Of a DNA stretch of 64,000 bases, positions 12,301-23,741 are shown in pieces; positions within the stretch are counted from its first letter, which is position 1, and each line of letters starts with the position of its first letter. The notes under the pieces were generated by a model that saw only the letters and a list, made by a program, of their open reading frames with translations, made no database searches and was not told the DNA's origin. Source of the DNA: Brachionus rotundiformis (Eukaryota; Rotifera; Eurotatoria; Ploima; Brachionidae); contig JAESIW010000180.1 of assembly GCA_016802295.1 (NCBI GenBank), positions 4,819,975-4,883,974 on the forward strand, in the 5' to 3' direction. The position numbers and the translations under genes are program-made.

Positions 12301-12689
12301 ATCTTATAATTACGTTTTCGTAAATGTCTATGACGATGTATATGATTGTTGCTTTTATTTAACATTGGTTCATTAGGACATTTACAGGTCGAATCGAAAT
12401 CCTCCTTTTGACTCGGATAGGATATTTGACCATTTATTTCATTAGATGCATTAGGCTTTTCTGAATCAGAAAAATTTAAGTCAAAATCAATTTCAACATG
12501 AGATTCATTTGTTGGTACATCGATCAAAGTTATTTTTACTTGTTTTTCGTCTAAATTTTTGTCTGATCTTGGTTGATTGCCTAAGTCATTCTTAGTTTTA
12601 TTTATAGGCCGTCGAATGGGTATACGATTGATTTTTTTATTTACCAGAGGTGATGATAGATATACTTCAGCTTTCAGGTTTTCTTCCAT
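9323..12689 (-). CDS. CMIP: CMIP (C-Maf-inducing protein) homologue: PH domain plus leucine-rich repeats
   Basis: CMIP is a cytoplasmic PH/LRR adaptor linked to PI3K and Fyn signalling. Exons (minus): 12689-11634, 11540-11412, 11363-11313, 11260-11189, 11137-10659, 10588-10412, 10326-10170, 10113-10000, 9949-9508, 9447-9323. Every junction is GT-AG and in phase; total 933 residues (human 773). The first exon has a long low-complexity N-terminus (about 310 residues) and then the PH start KLLRRWKTHRLVLRNSG; the PH fold runs through GIPYHTIIEV, CFRVATLDCHYLIQ and YVRDQWIYSIIW. The middle region keeps PVVQRILKHN and FPRVLPNFV. The C-terminus keeps NLECLSLAFTNVTSAC, RYLNLWSTKFGDEGL, LQVLNLCETPVTDKG and DIRYTDAW at the very end. 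The added N-terminal length is the only unusual point. Confidence 0.93.
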
Positions 12690-14157
12690 TTTAATTAGTA
12701 ATGGATAAAAGTAGATTAGTTTAAAATAGAGCTAAAATCATCTAAAAATCAAATTAATTTCAACTAATCCAAAAATTAAGAATTTTATTAGTCTAGAACC
12801 AAAAATGATACCAAATGATCAATAAAAAAAAATCAATACAGAAAAGCTTTTACTTGAATTAGTTTAATATAATGCATAAAAGTTTAATTCCTAAAATCGA
12901 GCAGATAAACGTGCCAAAATACTCCTGGAATCATTTTAAAAGGCTTACATCTCTTTTAAACAAAAAATCCTAATTTATAACCATAATGTAATTAATTCAT
13001 AAATATAAGCTAAAAATCAATAATGGTGGTAAATAAAAAATTAAACATTTTCTGTAAACAGCACAAGGATATTTTTCAGATGAATATATTTTATTTATGC
13101 TAAATCATTTTAGATTTAAGTAAAATTGAGTATCTTTTTCATCTAAATGAGAAAATACTATCAATTTTAAGTATCAAATTATAAAAATTTAAAACTTTTT
13201 AAGAACTAGCCTAGAAAATCAATCTTCCAATATTTTTTTCATTAAAAACTAGGAAATAAAATATTTTTAAATTGAGAAATTTAAAATTTTTCGTTTCTAA
13301 AAGATAATTTAATTGACAAAATTTTTAATAAAAAAATGATCAAAGAAATTATTTAATAAAATAAAAATTATGAAATACGATTGATGCATAATTTTATAAT
13401 AAGATTTATATTCTAAGTGTATTTAGCACTAAAAATTTTAATTTTTTTTTTGAAATTATTCCCCTTTAAAAAACATATTCAAATAATTGAAATCAAGCAG
13501 AGAGATAAAATACAAAAATCGATATTTTTATTAAGCTTAACATAATGTTTTATCTGATTTCATGTAAGTTTTAGTATATATATATTTTCATTATTTAAAT
13601 GCTTTCTACGATGGTTAAACCAAAAGTGTTTGAATTATGTTGTGTATTTTTTATGAATTTTTATATTGAGCCTTTTTTATTTAATAATTATCATTAAATA
13701 AATTATGAATAATAAAAATGATTTCATAATTATTCCAATAAAACGTTTGTTTTTTAAATTTTATAACATCATATCAAATAAATTTTATCAATATAAATTT
13801 TATTGATTAAAAATATTTTTTTTGATAAAATTATTTCAACGAAACAAAAACAAAAAATAACTTTAATTTACTTTATAAATATACTTTGTTTGAGAAATTC
13901 TATTTTGAATAATATTTATTTATTTTTTTAATTAAAAGAGTAAAATAATTTTGACTAGCTTTGAATGTATTTTTAAAATTAACTTGAAAATATTAAAAAT
14001 ACGAGGTAGGTTAGGTGTTGAAAATTTTAGAAATATTTTGAGACAAAATATAAAGCTCCATGATTAGTTGTTAATAATTTACATTAGCCTTTATAATGTA
14101 TTATTAATGACTAGGTAAAGACATAAAATTTATTTTTATGATTTCTATTTTTGAAAA
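12690..14157. other. Intergenic, divergent region between CMIP and PAR6
   Basis: About 1.5 kb separating two divergently read genes. Very AT-rich; no ORF or repeat I can support. Confidence 0.5.
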
Positions 14158-15402
14158 ATGTCTAACCAAATAATAAATCACCAACAAGTTTTGGAAGTTA
14201 AAAGCAAGTATGACGCAGAGTTTCGTCGTTTTGGTCTAGACAGAATAAATATTAGCAAGTTTGAAGAATTTTATCATTTACTTGAAAAATTACATGGTTT
14301 ATATGGTATTCAATTTAATATATGCTATACAGACAAAGATGGAGATCTTTTACCAATTAACAATGACAATAATCTTGCCCGTGTTTTACAAGTAACAATG
14401 GGTATTTTAAGGTTAATTATTTTACGAAAAGGAGAATGTTATCCTGAAAATGGAAATCTTTATTTGAATGGAAACTTTCAGCAATCTAATAATTTAAATT
14501 TTGTAAGTTCGAATTTATCATATCGGCCAGCAAATATTTTGAATCAAATTAAAGAATTATCTACCACTTTGACATCTCATAATAATTCGAATTCAGTCAA
14601 GCCGTTTGTCATTTCATATCCTGAGGATTTTAGACCAGTATCAGCCATTATTGATGTTGATATTCTACCTGACACATATCGTCGCGTTAGATTACACAAA
14701 CATAAATCTAGCAAACCTCTAGGATTTTATATTCGAGATGGGCGAAGCCTGAGAGTAACACCACATGGTGTTGAACAAGTGCCAGGTATATTTATATCAA
14801 GATTAGTTCCAGGTGGTCTTGCTGAGAGTACAGGTCTTTTATCAGTAAATGATGAAGTAATCGAGGTAAATGGAATAGAAGTGGCTGGTAAAACTTTGGA
14901 TCAAGTAACTGATATGATGGTTGCAAATAGTTCTAATTTGATTATAACTGTCAAACCAACGAATCAAAAATATAATTTAAACCGTCCTAATTATAATAAT
15001 TCAATTAGATCAAATAGTAAAACATCATACATTAACAAAAGTATGCAAATTTCAAAAAAAAATGATACATTCTCCAAAAATGGTTCATATTCAGTATCTT
15101 CGTCTTCAATTAACTCATCATCTCCATCAATTAATAAGATAACAAATAATCAGAAAGATTCTACATTTAAAAATGGTCAAAATAATTCTAATTCGAATTG
15201 GCAGCTGGATGAATCACATATAATACTTGAAATAAAGCAAAATAGTTTGGAAACTGAAAAAATATACAACGAATATGTCAATGATCGATGCGAGGATGAT
15301 GATGACGATGATGACGAAGAAGAAATTCGTTACAATTCAGAAAACAATAAACTAAACTCAAGTGAGAATGATAATTCTGATGAGAAAATTCTTACATTAT
15401 AA
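14158..15402 (+). CDS. PAR6: PAR6 polarity protein (PB1, semi-CRIB, PDZ)
   Basis: PAR6 is the scaffold of the PAR3-PAR6-aPKC-CDC42 cell-polarity complex. It is a single exon of 414 codons. Residues about 18-92 form the PB1 domain that pairs with aPKC (NICYTDKDGDLLPI is the acidic OPCA-type stretch). Residues about 153-170 (ISYPEDFRPVSAIIDVD) are the semi-CRIB that binds CDC42. The PDZ follows at about 175-268, with PLGFYIRDG as its binding loop and PGIFISRLVPGGLAESTG after it. The last 145 residues are Ser/Asn-rich and end with an acidic run. The length is close to the family's usual 350-400. The ATG follows a short AT-rich leader; no introns were found, unusual beside its split neighbours. 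Confidence 0.95.
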   Translation: MSNQIINHQQVLEVKSKYDAEFRRFGLDRINISKFEEFYHLLEKLHGLYGIQFNICYTDKDGDLLPINNDNNLARVLQVTMGILRLIILRKGECYPENGNLYLNGNFQQSNNLNFVSSNLSYRPANILNQIKELSTTLTSHNNSNSVKPFVISYPEDFRPVSAIIDVDILPDTYRRVRLHKHKSSKPLGFYIRDGRSLRVTPHGVEQVPGIFISRLVPGGLAESTGLLSVNDEVIEVNGIEVAGKTLDQVTDMMVANSSNLIITVKPTNQKYNLNRPNYNNSIRSNSKTSYINKSMQISKKNDTFSKNGSYSVSSSSINSSSPSINKITNNQKDSTFKNGQNNSNSNWQLDESHIILEIKQNSLETEKIYNEYVNDRCEDDDDDDDEEEIRYNSENNKLNSSENDNSDEKILTL

Positions 15403-15956
15403 AATCATGTATAATTATTTTCATTAGTTAATTTTTTTAAAAAAAATTTAAATCAAAAAATTCTATCATATGTTTCTTAAGAAAAATTTCATCTAACATT
15501 TAAATATATAAAATATTGTTATTTAAACGAATCACATTTTTAATATTTTTTGTAAAAGAATCAAATTTTAAAAATAATATTTTTTTCTTGATTATTTTTT
15601 GATATTGTAGTTTTCAAATACTACATTTTTAATCAAATCAATTATAATGGAAAATATTATCTAAATTTAGGATTTAATTTTTATTAGAACCTTTTGATTC
15701 TTATTTATAAAAAAAAATTTTTAAACTTTTCCCTATTTTACTTTCTTAAGTCAAAAATAAAACTTTAAAAATGTATAGCTTTTTCCGTAAAAATTTTTTT
15801 TAGAATCTTCTCTACTTTGATATTAATTAAAATTGTTAAATTTGTATCTTTAGAGCATATAAGATAACTTTTAAATTTTTGTTGCATCACCAATTATCAT
15901 TTTAAGATATCCTTATTGTTTTATCATTTAAATTAGCATTGAATTTATTTTCAAAA
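15403..15956. other. Intergenic, PAR6 to SLC66A2
   Basis: About 550 bp of AT-rich spacer between two same-strand genes; nothing recognisable. Confidence 0.5.
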
Positions 15957-17008
15957 ATGAACATAATAGAGAGTCAAGATGATTTAAAAGATCCAAATTT
16001 GAATGGTAACTTGACCGATAGTTCTTTCACCGAAATTACTAGTTTTATTGGAATTATTGCAAGCGGATTTATGATATTTGGCGGTATTATTCCTTATATT
16101 CCACAGTATAGAGTAATTAATCGGTCAAGAAACGCAAGCGGCTTTAGCACGTTAGTTTGTTTAGCACTTTTAATAGCAAATATACTTCGTATTTTATTTT
16201 GGTTTGGCCATCCTTTTGAAATGCCTTTGCTGATTCAAAGTATAGTAATGATAGTTTGTATGCTTATAATGCTTGAATTATGTATTCGGGTAAAAAACGA
16301 AATGCTTCATTCCTCAAGCATGTTAGCTCCACCGGAAAGGAAATTTTTTGACTTTGATCTAGAATATTTTTGGAAATGGACTGATTTTAAAAGCTATATT
16401 CATTTTCTCATCACTTTTGTTTTATTAGTTGGATCTTTTACTTTATTGTTGATAAATTCAACTTATTTTATAGAAACTTTGGGTAATTTCCAAACGAAAA
16501 AAAAAGATTTTATAATGAACAAAAATAAGCAATCTTAAGAAAAAAAATTTGCAAGAATGGTTTTGAGGTAATTTATTACTGTTAATCAAAAATTTAAAAA
16601 AAATGTATAAATTAATATTTGATTCTAGTTTTAAAAAATCGAAAAGTTTATTATAAAATCCAAATATTTATAAAATAATATTAATAAGATTTTTTAAGGA
16701 TTTTTATCAGTTTTTACAGAAGCAATGCTTGCAGCTCCCCAATTTTACCGCAATTATTCTAACAAATCAACCGAAGGAATGAGGTTGAGAATAAAAATAT
16801 ATTTTAAATTTTGTTAATTTCTGTAATTTCAAGCATTGTAATGGTTCTTATGTGGACAAGTGGTGATTTGTTCAAAACCATCTATTTCATCGTTAGAAAC
16901 TCACCATCACAATTTTGGTTGTGTGGCTTGCTTCAAGTTTCTTTAGATATTGCAGTTTTATTACAAGTTTATATGTATTCTTGTAATCAAAGCAAAAATT
17001 TAAAATAA
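15957..17008 (+). CDS. SLC66A2: SLC66A2 (PQLC1) PQ-loop membrane protein
   Basis: PQ-loop proteins are seven-helix SWEET-like transporters. SLC66A2 acts in endosome-to-Golgi traffic with a phospholipid flippase complex. Exons: 15957-16482, 16699-16783, 16834-17008; GT-AG, in phase, 261 residues (human 271). The first PQ-loop is GGIIPYIPQYRVINRSRNA. The second is split over exons 2 and 3: EAMLAAPQFYRNYSNKSTEG joined to SIVMVLMWTSGDLFKT. The last helix region CGLLQVSLDIAVLLQVY matches the family end. An in-frame TTG lies 18 bp upstream; I chose the ATG at 15957 since no earlier ATG exists in frame. Confidence 0.93.
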
Positions 17009-17268
17009 TACTAAATCAAAATCTTCAAATACAATTTCCTGTTTAATTTTAAATTCATCTACACTTAAAATAAAAAAAATCAAATTAATCAGAAATTATT
17101 GAAAGAAGATAATTAATTGTTTTATAGATCTGATAATCTAAATTTTAAAAATTCTAAATCTTAATGTTTTATTTTAGAAGCATAGATTTTGATATCGTAT
17201 TATAAGTCAAATTTAGACTGGAAAAAATTAAATTATTTTTAATTCTATATAAAGAATTTTACAACGGG

Positions 17269-17316
<48 letters not shown>

Positions 17317-17978
17317 TAATTTTTTGATTTTAAGCTTAAATGACTACTAACCTCTGAGAATTTTTGGTTAATTATAAAAAATTTATTTCATAATAATTTT
17401 ATCATTAAAATATAAGATCAAAAACATTATCTTATTTATTTAAGATATATTATATTATGTCGTTTTTTGAGAAATTGCTATAACCATGAAATGAATGATT
17501 AACTGTAGAAAAATTTATATTTTAAGTAGAAGAAGACGCCGCGTTTTTAATTAAAATAGAAAACAGTGCGCAACGTTTTCAAATAAATAAAATATTTATT
17601 TATATACTAAAAAATTGAATTTGAAAAACATGTGTTGCATTTCGATTTTTCTATTAATAATTCAATTGAAGTTTTTTTTATTGAAAAAAAACGTCTTGGT
17701 TTAAAGCAATTTATTTATTTTGATTCTGTAATAAAATTTTGAATAAAATTTACATTACTATAAAAAATTAAATACAACTATCTGCTTAAGACTTTAAAAA
17801 GTTAACTATTTTGAAAATATACAAACTAATAATTTAAAATACAGTATCAAATAGACTGTCACAAAATCCTCGATTAAATCGTTTAAAAAAAAACAAAAAA
17901 CAAAAGTTATTTCATTTTTACGTAATTGCTAATTTGTTTTTAAAAAAATAATGCGTTATTTTTTGACTGTTATTAAAA
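17009..17978. other. Intergenic, convergent SLC66A2 and Pitx
   Basis: About 970 bp between two convergent genes, so mostly two 3' UTRs. It contains an AAT microsatellite at 17269-17316; otherwise nothing notable. Confidence 0.5.
17269..17316. repeat. (AAT)n microsatellite
   Basis: About 15-16 perfect tandem AAT units, visible directly. Confidence 0.95.
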
Positions 17979-20016
17979 TTAAAAAAGAATTTGACAATTT
18001 GTATTTGAATCGTTTGATTCAATTGTTGTTTTATAAGTTGATTCAGGTGACTGAAGTCTTAAATTTGGATCAATATTCTTGCTATAAGTTGAAATTGACG
18101 AAACATTTGAATTGTTTGAATTATTCGATGATGGCTTTTGATTGTTGGATTGAAATATCGTATCTGTATTTAAATTATTGTTACAAACAGACGATGAAAG
18201 CCAATTTAAATTATTAGTTATTGATGAGGAAATATGTTTTGAATAAGTAGATTTATCTCTTCCAGCTTCTATTGAAAGTGACTTAGGCGAGTCCATTTTA
18301 TTAATGCTGCATATTTCATTAGACCAATTGTTTTGGGAATTATGTAGAACTCCTGGGTTAACATTGTTGATAACTGATTTACAATTATTATTTGTATTAA
18401 ATTGAGCACCTGAATTTGTCGAATATAAATCAAAAGGTTGAACCAGATGTCCGAAACCATTTCGAAATGGTTCAATATGGTTTTTTTCTTTTTTTCTCCA
18501 TTTTGCTCTTCTATTTTTAAACCACACCTAATAAAAACGAAAAAAATTAATATTTTATTTATCTAGTGAAGAAATTTGATAAGTCCAATACTAAGAATAA
18601 CCGAAAATTTATGAACTGAGTTAAGGCTTAAAATAAGTTTATTTGCTCGGTACATATATTTTATAATGATATTTATTTATTTAATTAGATTTTCTTATTG
18701 TTCTTGTCAAAGTGGCTTGAGAATAATGTATGCTTTGAGATTAAATTTAACTTTTTGAATTAATCCTTATGTACACTTAAACCCGATTGTCTTTGATTAT
18801 TTTCAAAGTAAAATTATATACATACTCTAACTTTGGCTTCAGTTAAGCTTGTCCAAGCTGCTATTTCTTCTCTGGTTGCTAAATCAGGATATCGATTCCT
18901 GGTAAAGGTGGTCTCTAATTCTTGCAGTTGCTGACTTGTAAAATGTGTTCTTTGACGCCTAGTTCTTTGCTTTTTCCTATCATCTGATTCATCTTCATCA
19001 TCATCTTCTTCCTCACAGCCACTTTCATTATTCGAGGCATGAGAATTATTAGAAGTTGTCATATTTAAATGAGACTGGCTTTTTGGCTGGCATTGTTGAT
19101 TTGAATCGGAATTATTTTCACTTATAGTATTATTTATGTCGATAAATTGGCTTTCATCTTTATTATTAGTGCATATTTGAAGATTTGAAGGATTGGAAGT
19201 TGAATTAATACAGCTTGATGATCCATTTGACGAATACGTGTTTATCAATGGGTTATTAGTTAGTTGTGGAATTTGGTTGAAAAAGTTTAACTGGTAGCCA
19301 GCCAAATCACATGAGGGCCCTGAAGAAGACATATTTTTCATATCAGACGAAACCAAAGAATTGAATCCCATTAGCATATTAGATTCTTGTGGGCTGTTGG
19401 ATGAGAGCGACTGAGATGTGCTTGCCGAACTTGTGGTAGATGATGATGACGATGATGTCGGATAAAAAGATAAATTAATATTTGTACCAGGACTATTATA
19501 TAAATTTGAGTTTAAATTGGAGTTAGAGACTCCGTTATAGCTATGAACACTATTGCCATTACTACCATAAATTTGATTATAAGATCGTATATTATTATTT
19601 AAATTGAAATTATTCTGATGACTGATACAAGAATTCTGATATGAATTGATTGTTTCATTGTTCATGTTATTACGGTTAAAGGAAGACGAGGAAACTTGAG
19701 CATCACTGTTTGAATTTATGATAAAATTTGAATTTGTTGTTGAAATTGATGAAGCAGATGAAGCAGATGAAGGAGATGAAGAAGCCAAAGAATAATCATA
19801 AAGATAGCCTCCGTTTGAGAGAGCTCCACAGCTTGTAAGATTTGTGTAAATTAGTTGATTTGATCCAATTTGCGATCCATTAATTCCATAATAGTTGTTA
19901 CTCAAACTAGGCGACTCCATTTGAGCTAGGTTATTATTGTTTGATTCAATTTGAAGGAAATTAGAACTTAAAAATGACGGCATCATTGAATCATTGACGC
20001 TTGAAGTCGATTCCAT
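17979..20016 (-). CDS. PITX: Pitx paired-class (K50) homeobox transcription factor
   Basis: Pitx proteins act in left-right, head and neural patterning and bind TAATCC-type sites. Exons (minus): 20016-18826 and 18527-17979, phase 0, 579 residues. The homeodomain is split in helix 3 at the usual Pitx site: RRQRTHFTSQQLQELETTF, NRYPDLATREEIA, EAKVR joined to VWFKNRRAKWRKKEKN. Lysine is at position 50 and the flank NGFGHLVQPFD resembles Pitx NGFG...MQPYD, separating it from Otx and Goosecoid. The N-terminal 340 residues are Ser/Asn-rich with an acidic stretch just before the homeodomain. I do not find a clear C-terminal OAR motif; a weak candidate is near DPNLRLQSPE. A splice acceptor-like AG lies directly before the ATG. 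Confidence 0.93.
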
Positions 20017-22216
20017 TTTATCTAAAAAAAAATATTAACTTAATTTTCCTTTCGATCAAAATCAACAATAACCCAAAACAGGCTTTGAATGTTTAGAATG
20101 GATTAAACAATTTAAACAAATTTCGATTTTATGTCTAAAGAAATTTTTCTAATAGAAAAAAAATAGTTAATATAGATTTTTAGACTAAAAAAAAAGATAA
20201 AAGTGATAATCTAAATTACAAACTAATGATAATTGCAAACTTATCATGAGCGAAAAAATATCATACAGACGAAGTTAAATGTTACAACAAAAAATAAATT
20301 GAGCGAATTACAAAATATCACCAAATTCATTTTCTATACGAAAAAAAAACCAATCAATGTATAAAATAAGCACAGGATATTTGTGTCCATTTCGTATAAC
20401 TTGTCTTTTAGACTCTTTTATTATTGTTCAAACTTTGTCATTTTATTTGATATTTAAATTTTACATGACTGAGCCTAAAGAAAGAGCGTGCCTTTGTAAT
20501 GGTCAATTTTATTTAAAATTTAATGCAAACAAATCTTACCGAGAATTTAATTAATTAGAATCTATTCAATATTAGACAAAAATTAAATAAAGTTGATCTT
20601 TATTCAAGTTTATAATAATCACAGTCTAATTTTTGAAAGACTAATTTTTCTAAAATTTTTTAAAATAATTGATTCAAAACAACAAAAAAAAAACATAAAA
20701 ATCTAAAAATCTAAAACAAAACCCAACGAATCGAATTCTTTTTAATTCCGAGCGTTTTAACATAATAAATCAAATTATAACTATATGATACAATAGGAAA
20801 ATAAAGAAATAAGATATTTAATTTATTTATTTAAAGTGTAAAAATGTAATTTTCGTATACATGTCGTATGTCGTCACTAGACTTTTTCTTGATTTTCTTA
20901 ATTTTCTAAAATTATTATTATTTTTAAATTAGTCATCAAATTTTATCTTAAACATAAAGGTAATACTCCAGTATGAATATTGATTTTTTAGTTTAGTGGT
21001 TCTAATTTCTAAGTTTTTTCTTTTTTTTTCGAGAAATAAATATCAACAAAAGAGTTTATAGATAAATCAAAATAAATTTTATCATCTAAGGTGATATTTA
21101 AAATACAAATATAAAAACGCGAGATAATTTGATTCGAAGAAAAAATTCATATACTCAACGTACCAATCAAAACGCTTATTTAAATCAGAATTCTTTTTAG
21201 AAATAAACCTCCAATCATTGTTTTTCTCAAAATATAAAACCAATTTTAATTTTAAATTAACTAGATTCTTTGAAATTTATTTCTAGATAAATCATTTGTG
21301 TAATCTTGAAATTAATTTCGTTTTAATTACTTCGTTCAAAATTATATCATTCTAAAATAATTAAGTAAATTTGATTTGAAAATTTTTACAAAGACAACTT
21401 ATCTTTTTATTTGATTTAAAAAAAAACGATCTTTAAATTAAAAACAAAATGAATAAAAATGTAAATTAATAATATTTTTAATTAAAGTTGAAAAGGATTA
21501 CTATCCATCTCAATGAAAAATATCGATTAAAATATTTTCTCTTGAAATTAATATTCGGTTTTCTTTTCTAACAATTCCGCCACCAACATAGTTAGACGAA
21601 TTTTAAATAAATATATTGACTTAGTAATTTGAATAACTTAATAATACAATTAAATTCCATATACCTAAAACTATCTTTGCCAACTAAAAAAAAAGTTAAG
21701 ATTAATGTAAAATTTATTTTCTAATTTAGAAATTTTTTTGAAATAATGGATTTCTATTTTTCGATGAAATTTTAATTTTCTTAACCCATTTTTGTCAAAT
21801 TAGCTAATTTTTGAATATATTGTGTTTGTGCGATTTTTAGCCGGCTTTATTAACTACAAATGATTTTAAAAAACCTAGTTATTAATTTATAATTGACCAA
21901 AGAATTACTAACAAAGAAGTTTCGAAATGCTAGTTTGTATTTTATCTTCAATTACGAAATTTTATAATATAGTTACCTTTTTATGAATCAATTTTTTGCA
22001 AAGTTTACTCGATTGATAAATAACGATAAACTCAACATTTAGGAGAAATAAAAGTCTTAAAAATAGTGGTATTAATTGATAAAAAAAAAAGATTTACTTA
22101 AGGATTAGATTGTTGTGATTGAAATTGTGGATATATAATACGCAGAAACTTTTCCCCCAAAAAATAATAGAAAAACACCCATGAATTTTTTCCTTTAATT
22201 TAAAATTTGTTTTATT

Positions 22217-22240
22217 AAATAAATAAATAAATAAATAAAT
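22217..22240. repeat. (AAAT)6 simple repeat
   Basis: Six perfect AAAT units, visible directly. Confidence 0.9.
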
Positions 22241-22305
22241 ATCGACAAAGAGATAAAGAATTAAAAAATGTGTGAATTTTGAAAAAAATCTTTATACATT
22301 TTAAA

Positions 22306-22335
22306 TTATATATATAAATATATATATATATATAT
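22306..22335. repeat. (TA)n simple repeat
   Basis: About 30 bp of nearly pure TA dinucleotides with one AAT interruption. Confidence 0.9.
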
Positions 22336-23741
22336 CCGGGTCAAAAAAATATAATGGACTTTACTCCCGAGTCGTATTTCTCAATGAGCTGAATATAGTT
22401 ACTTTACAAAATTATTTTTAATTAAATTATAGAAAAATAATATTTAAATTTGCTTTTTTGCTTAATTTAGGATAAATTAAAGTAAAATCGGCCAAATGAC
22501 ATTCCTTTATTTATTTCAAATGACTTCCTAAAATTACCAGTTAAATTTACTTAAATAAAATAATTTAAACAAAATTTTGATCTTTAAATCTAAAAACCTA
22601 TTTGTGTCCAAATGAAAAAATTAAAATAGCTATCTAACTCTGTTTTAAATGATTGTCTATTTAAAACTCAAAATTTTCTAAACTGTTTTATTTTACATAT
22701 TTTTTAGAGATTGTATAATTTTGTTTAAATATTTAGATAATGTAAACATTTGAATTGATTTCATAATTTCTCGTTCCATCCCTTTTCCGGAAACAAAATC
22801 GACAAAATCAACAAAATTTTTTAAGATAAAATACAAATAAATTATTTCGTCTTCCACCTCTATAATATATTCTCAATAATAGTTTTTCGAAATATTTCAA
22901 AATTTAACTTGAATTCGTAATCGTTAACTTTTTCTTTATTCTAAAATATTGAACTGAACAGTAGCTTGTTATTGTTTGAAGAAATTGTTTAATCGCAATA
23001 GTTGCTCTGAAAATATTTGGTAATACTAAAAATGTCTGAATAATTAAAAAAAATTTTTTTTTTCCTAGTTTAAATAACCATTACAGTTTAAAGCTATAAA
23101 ATGATGTCATAAAAATTTTTTATGTGTCACTGAAAAAAAGTGAAAGTATGGATGATAACGTCACTATTAATACACAAAAATTTAGATTATACAAATAAGA
23201 ATCACAGGAAGGTATTGAAAAAAAACACAATTCGTCATCATTTATTTTCTAAAAAAAAGGTAAAACAAAGATTGAATTAGAAGTCAGTAAATGTTATAGA
23301 AGGTATGAATATGAAAATCTTCGAACAAAAGTCGAACATTTAAAAAATTTTTTTAAAATCGACAGATCGAATTAAAAATGAGCTTTATTTGGTTAATAAA
23401 TATATTTTAAGTATTTAAAAAAAAGAATTTATATTTTATGAATTTTGTTTTAATTAATAAGAAAATAGTTTAGATTCAAAAAATTTTATTTAAAAAAAAT
23501 GAAATATATTTGTTTTTTTTTAATTTTTTTTAAATTTTAATTTTTAAAATGCTTTTGTAATGTTTTTATAAAACAAACTACAATAGCAATTTGGAAAAAT
23601 ATTATTATATTTTACTTTTTTTTAATTTGGTGCTTTTTTTATTAGGCAATAAATTTTTTAAATTTTCTTTTTAAAATGCATGATTAGTATAAAATGTATT
23701 TAATTTTAAGTAAATAAATAATAATAATAAACGATGATCTT

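Larger units (their letters stand above)
20017..23741. other. Long AT-rich gene desert between Pitx and TRAPPC8
   Basis: About 3.7 kb, the longest empty stretch in the gene-rich part. It lies 5' of Pitx and 3' of TRAPPC8. A 65-codon plus-strand frame at 20357-20554 has no family resemblance. It holds two small simple repeats and long A and T tracts. The size next to a developmental homeobox gene suits cis-regulatory DNA, but I see no definite element. Confidence 0.5.

Noticed and set aside
20357..20554. 65-codon plus-strand frame upstream of Pitx
   Set aside because: No homology, no splice context; expected by chance in 3.7 kb.
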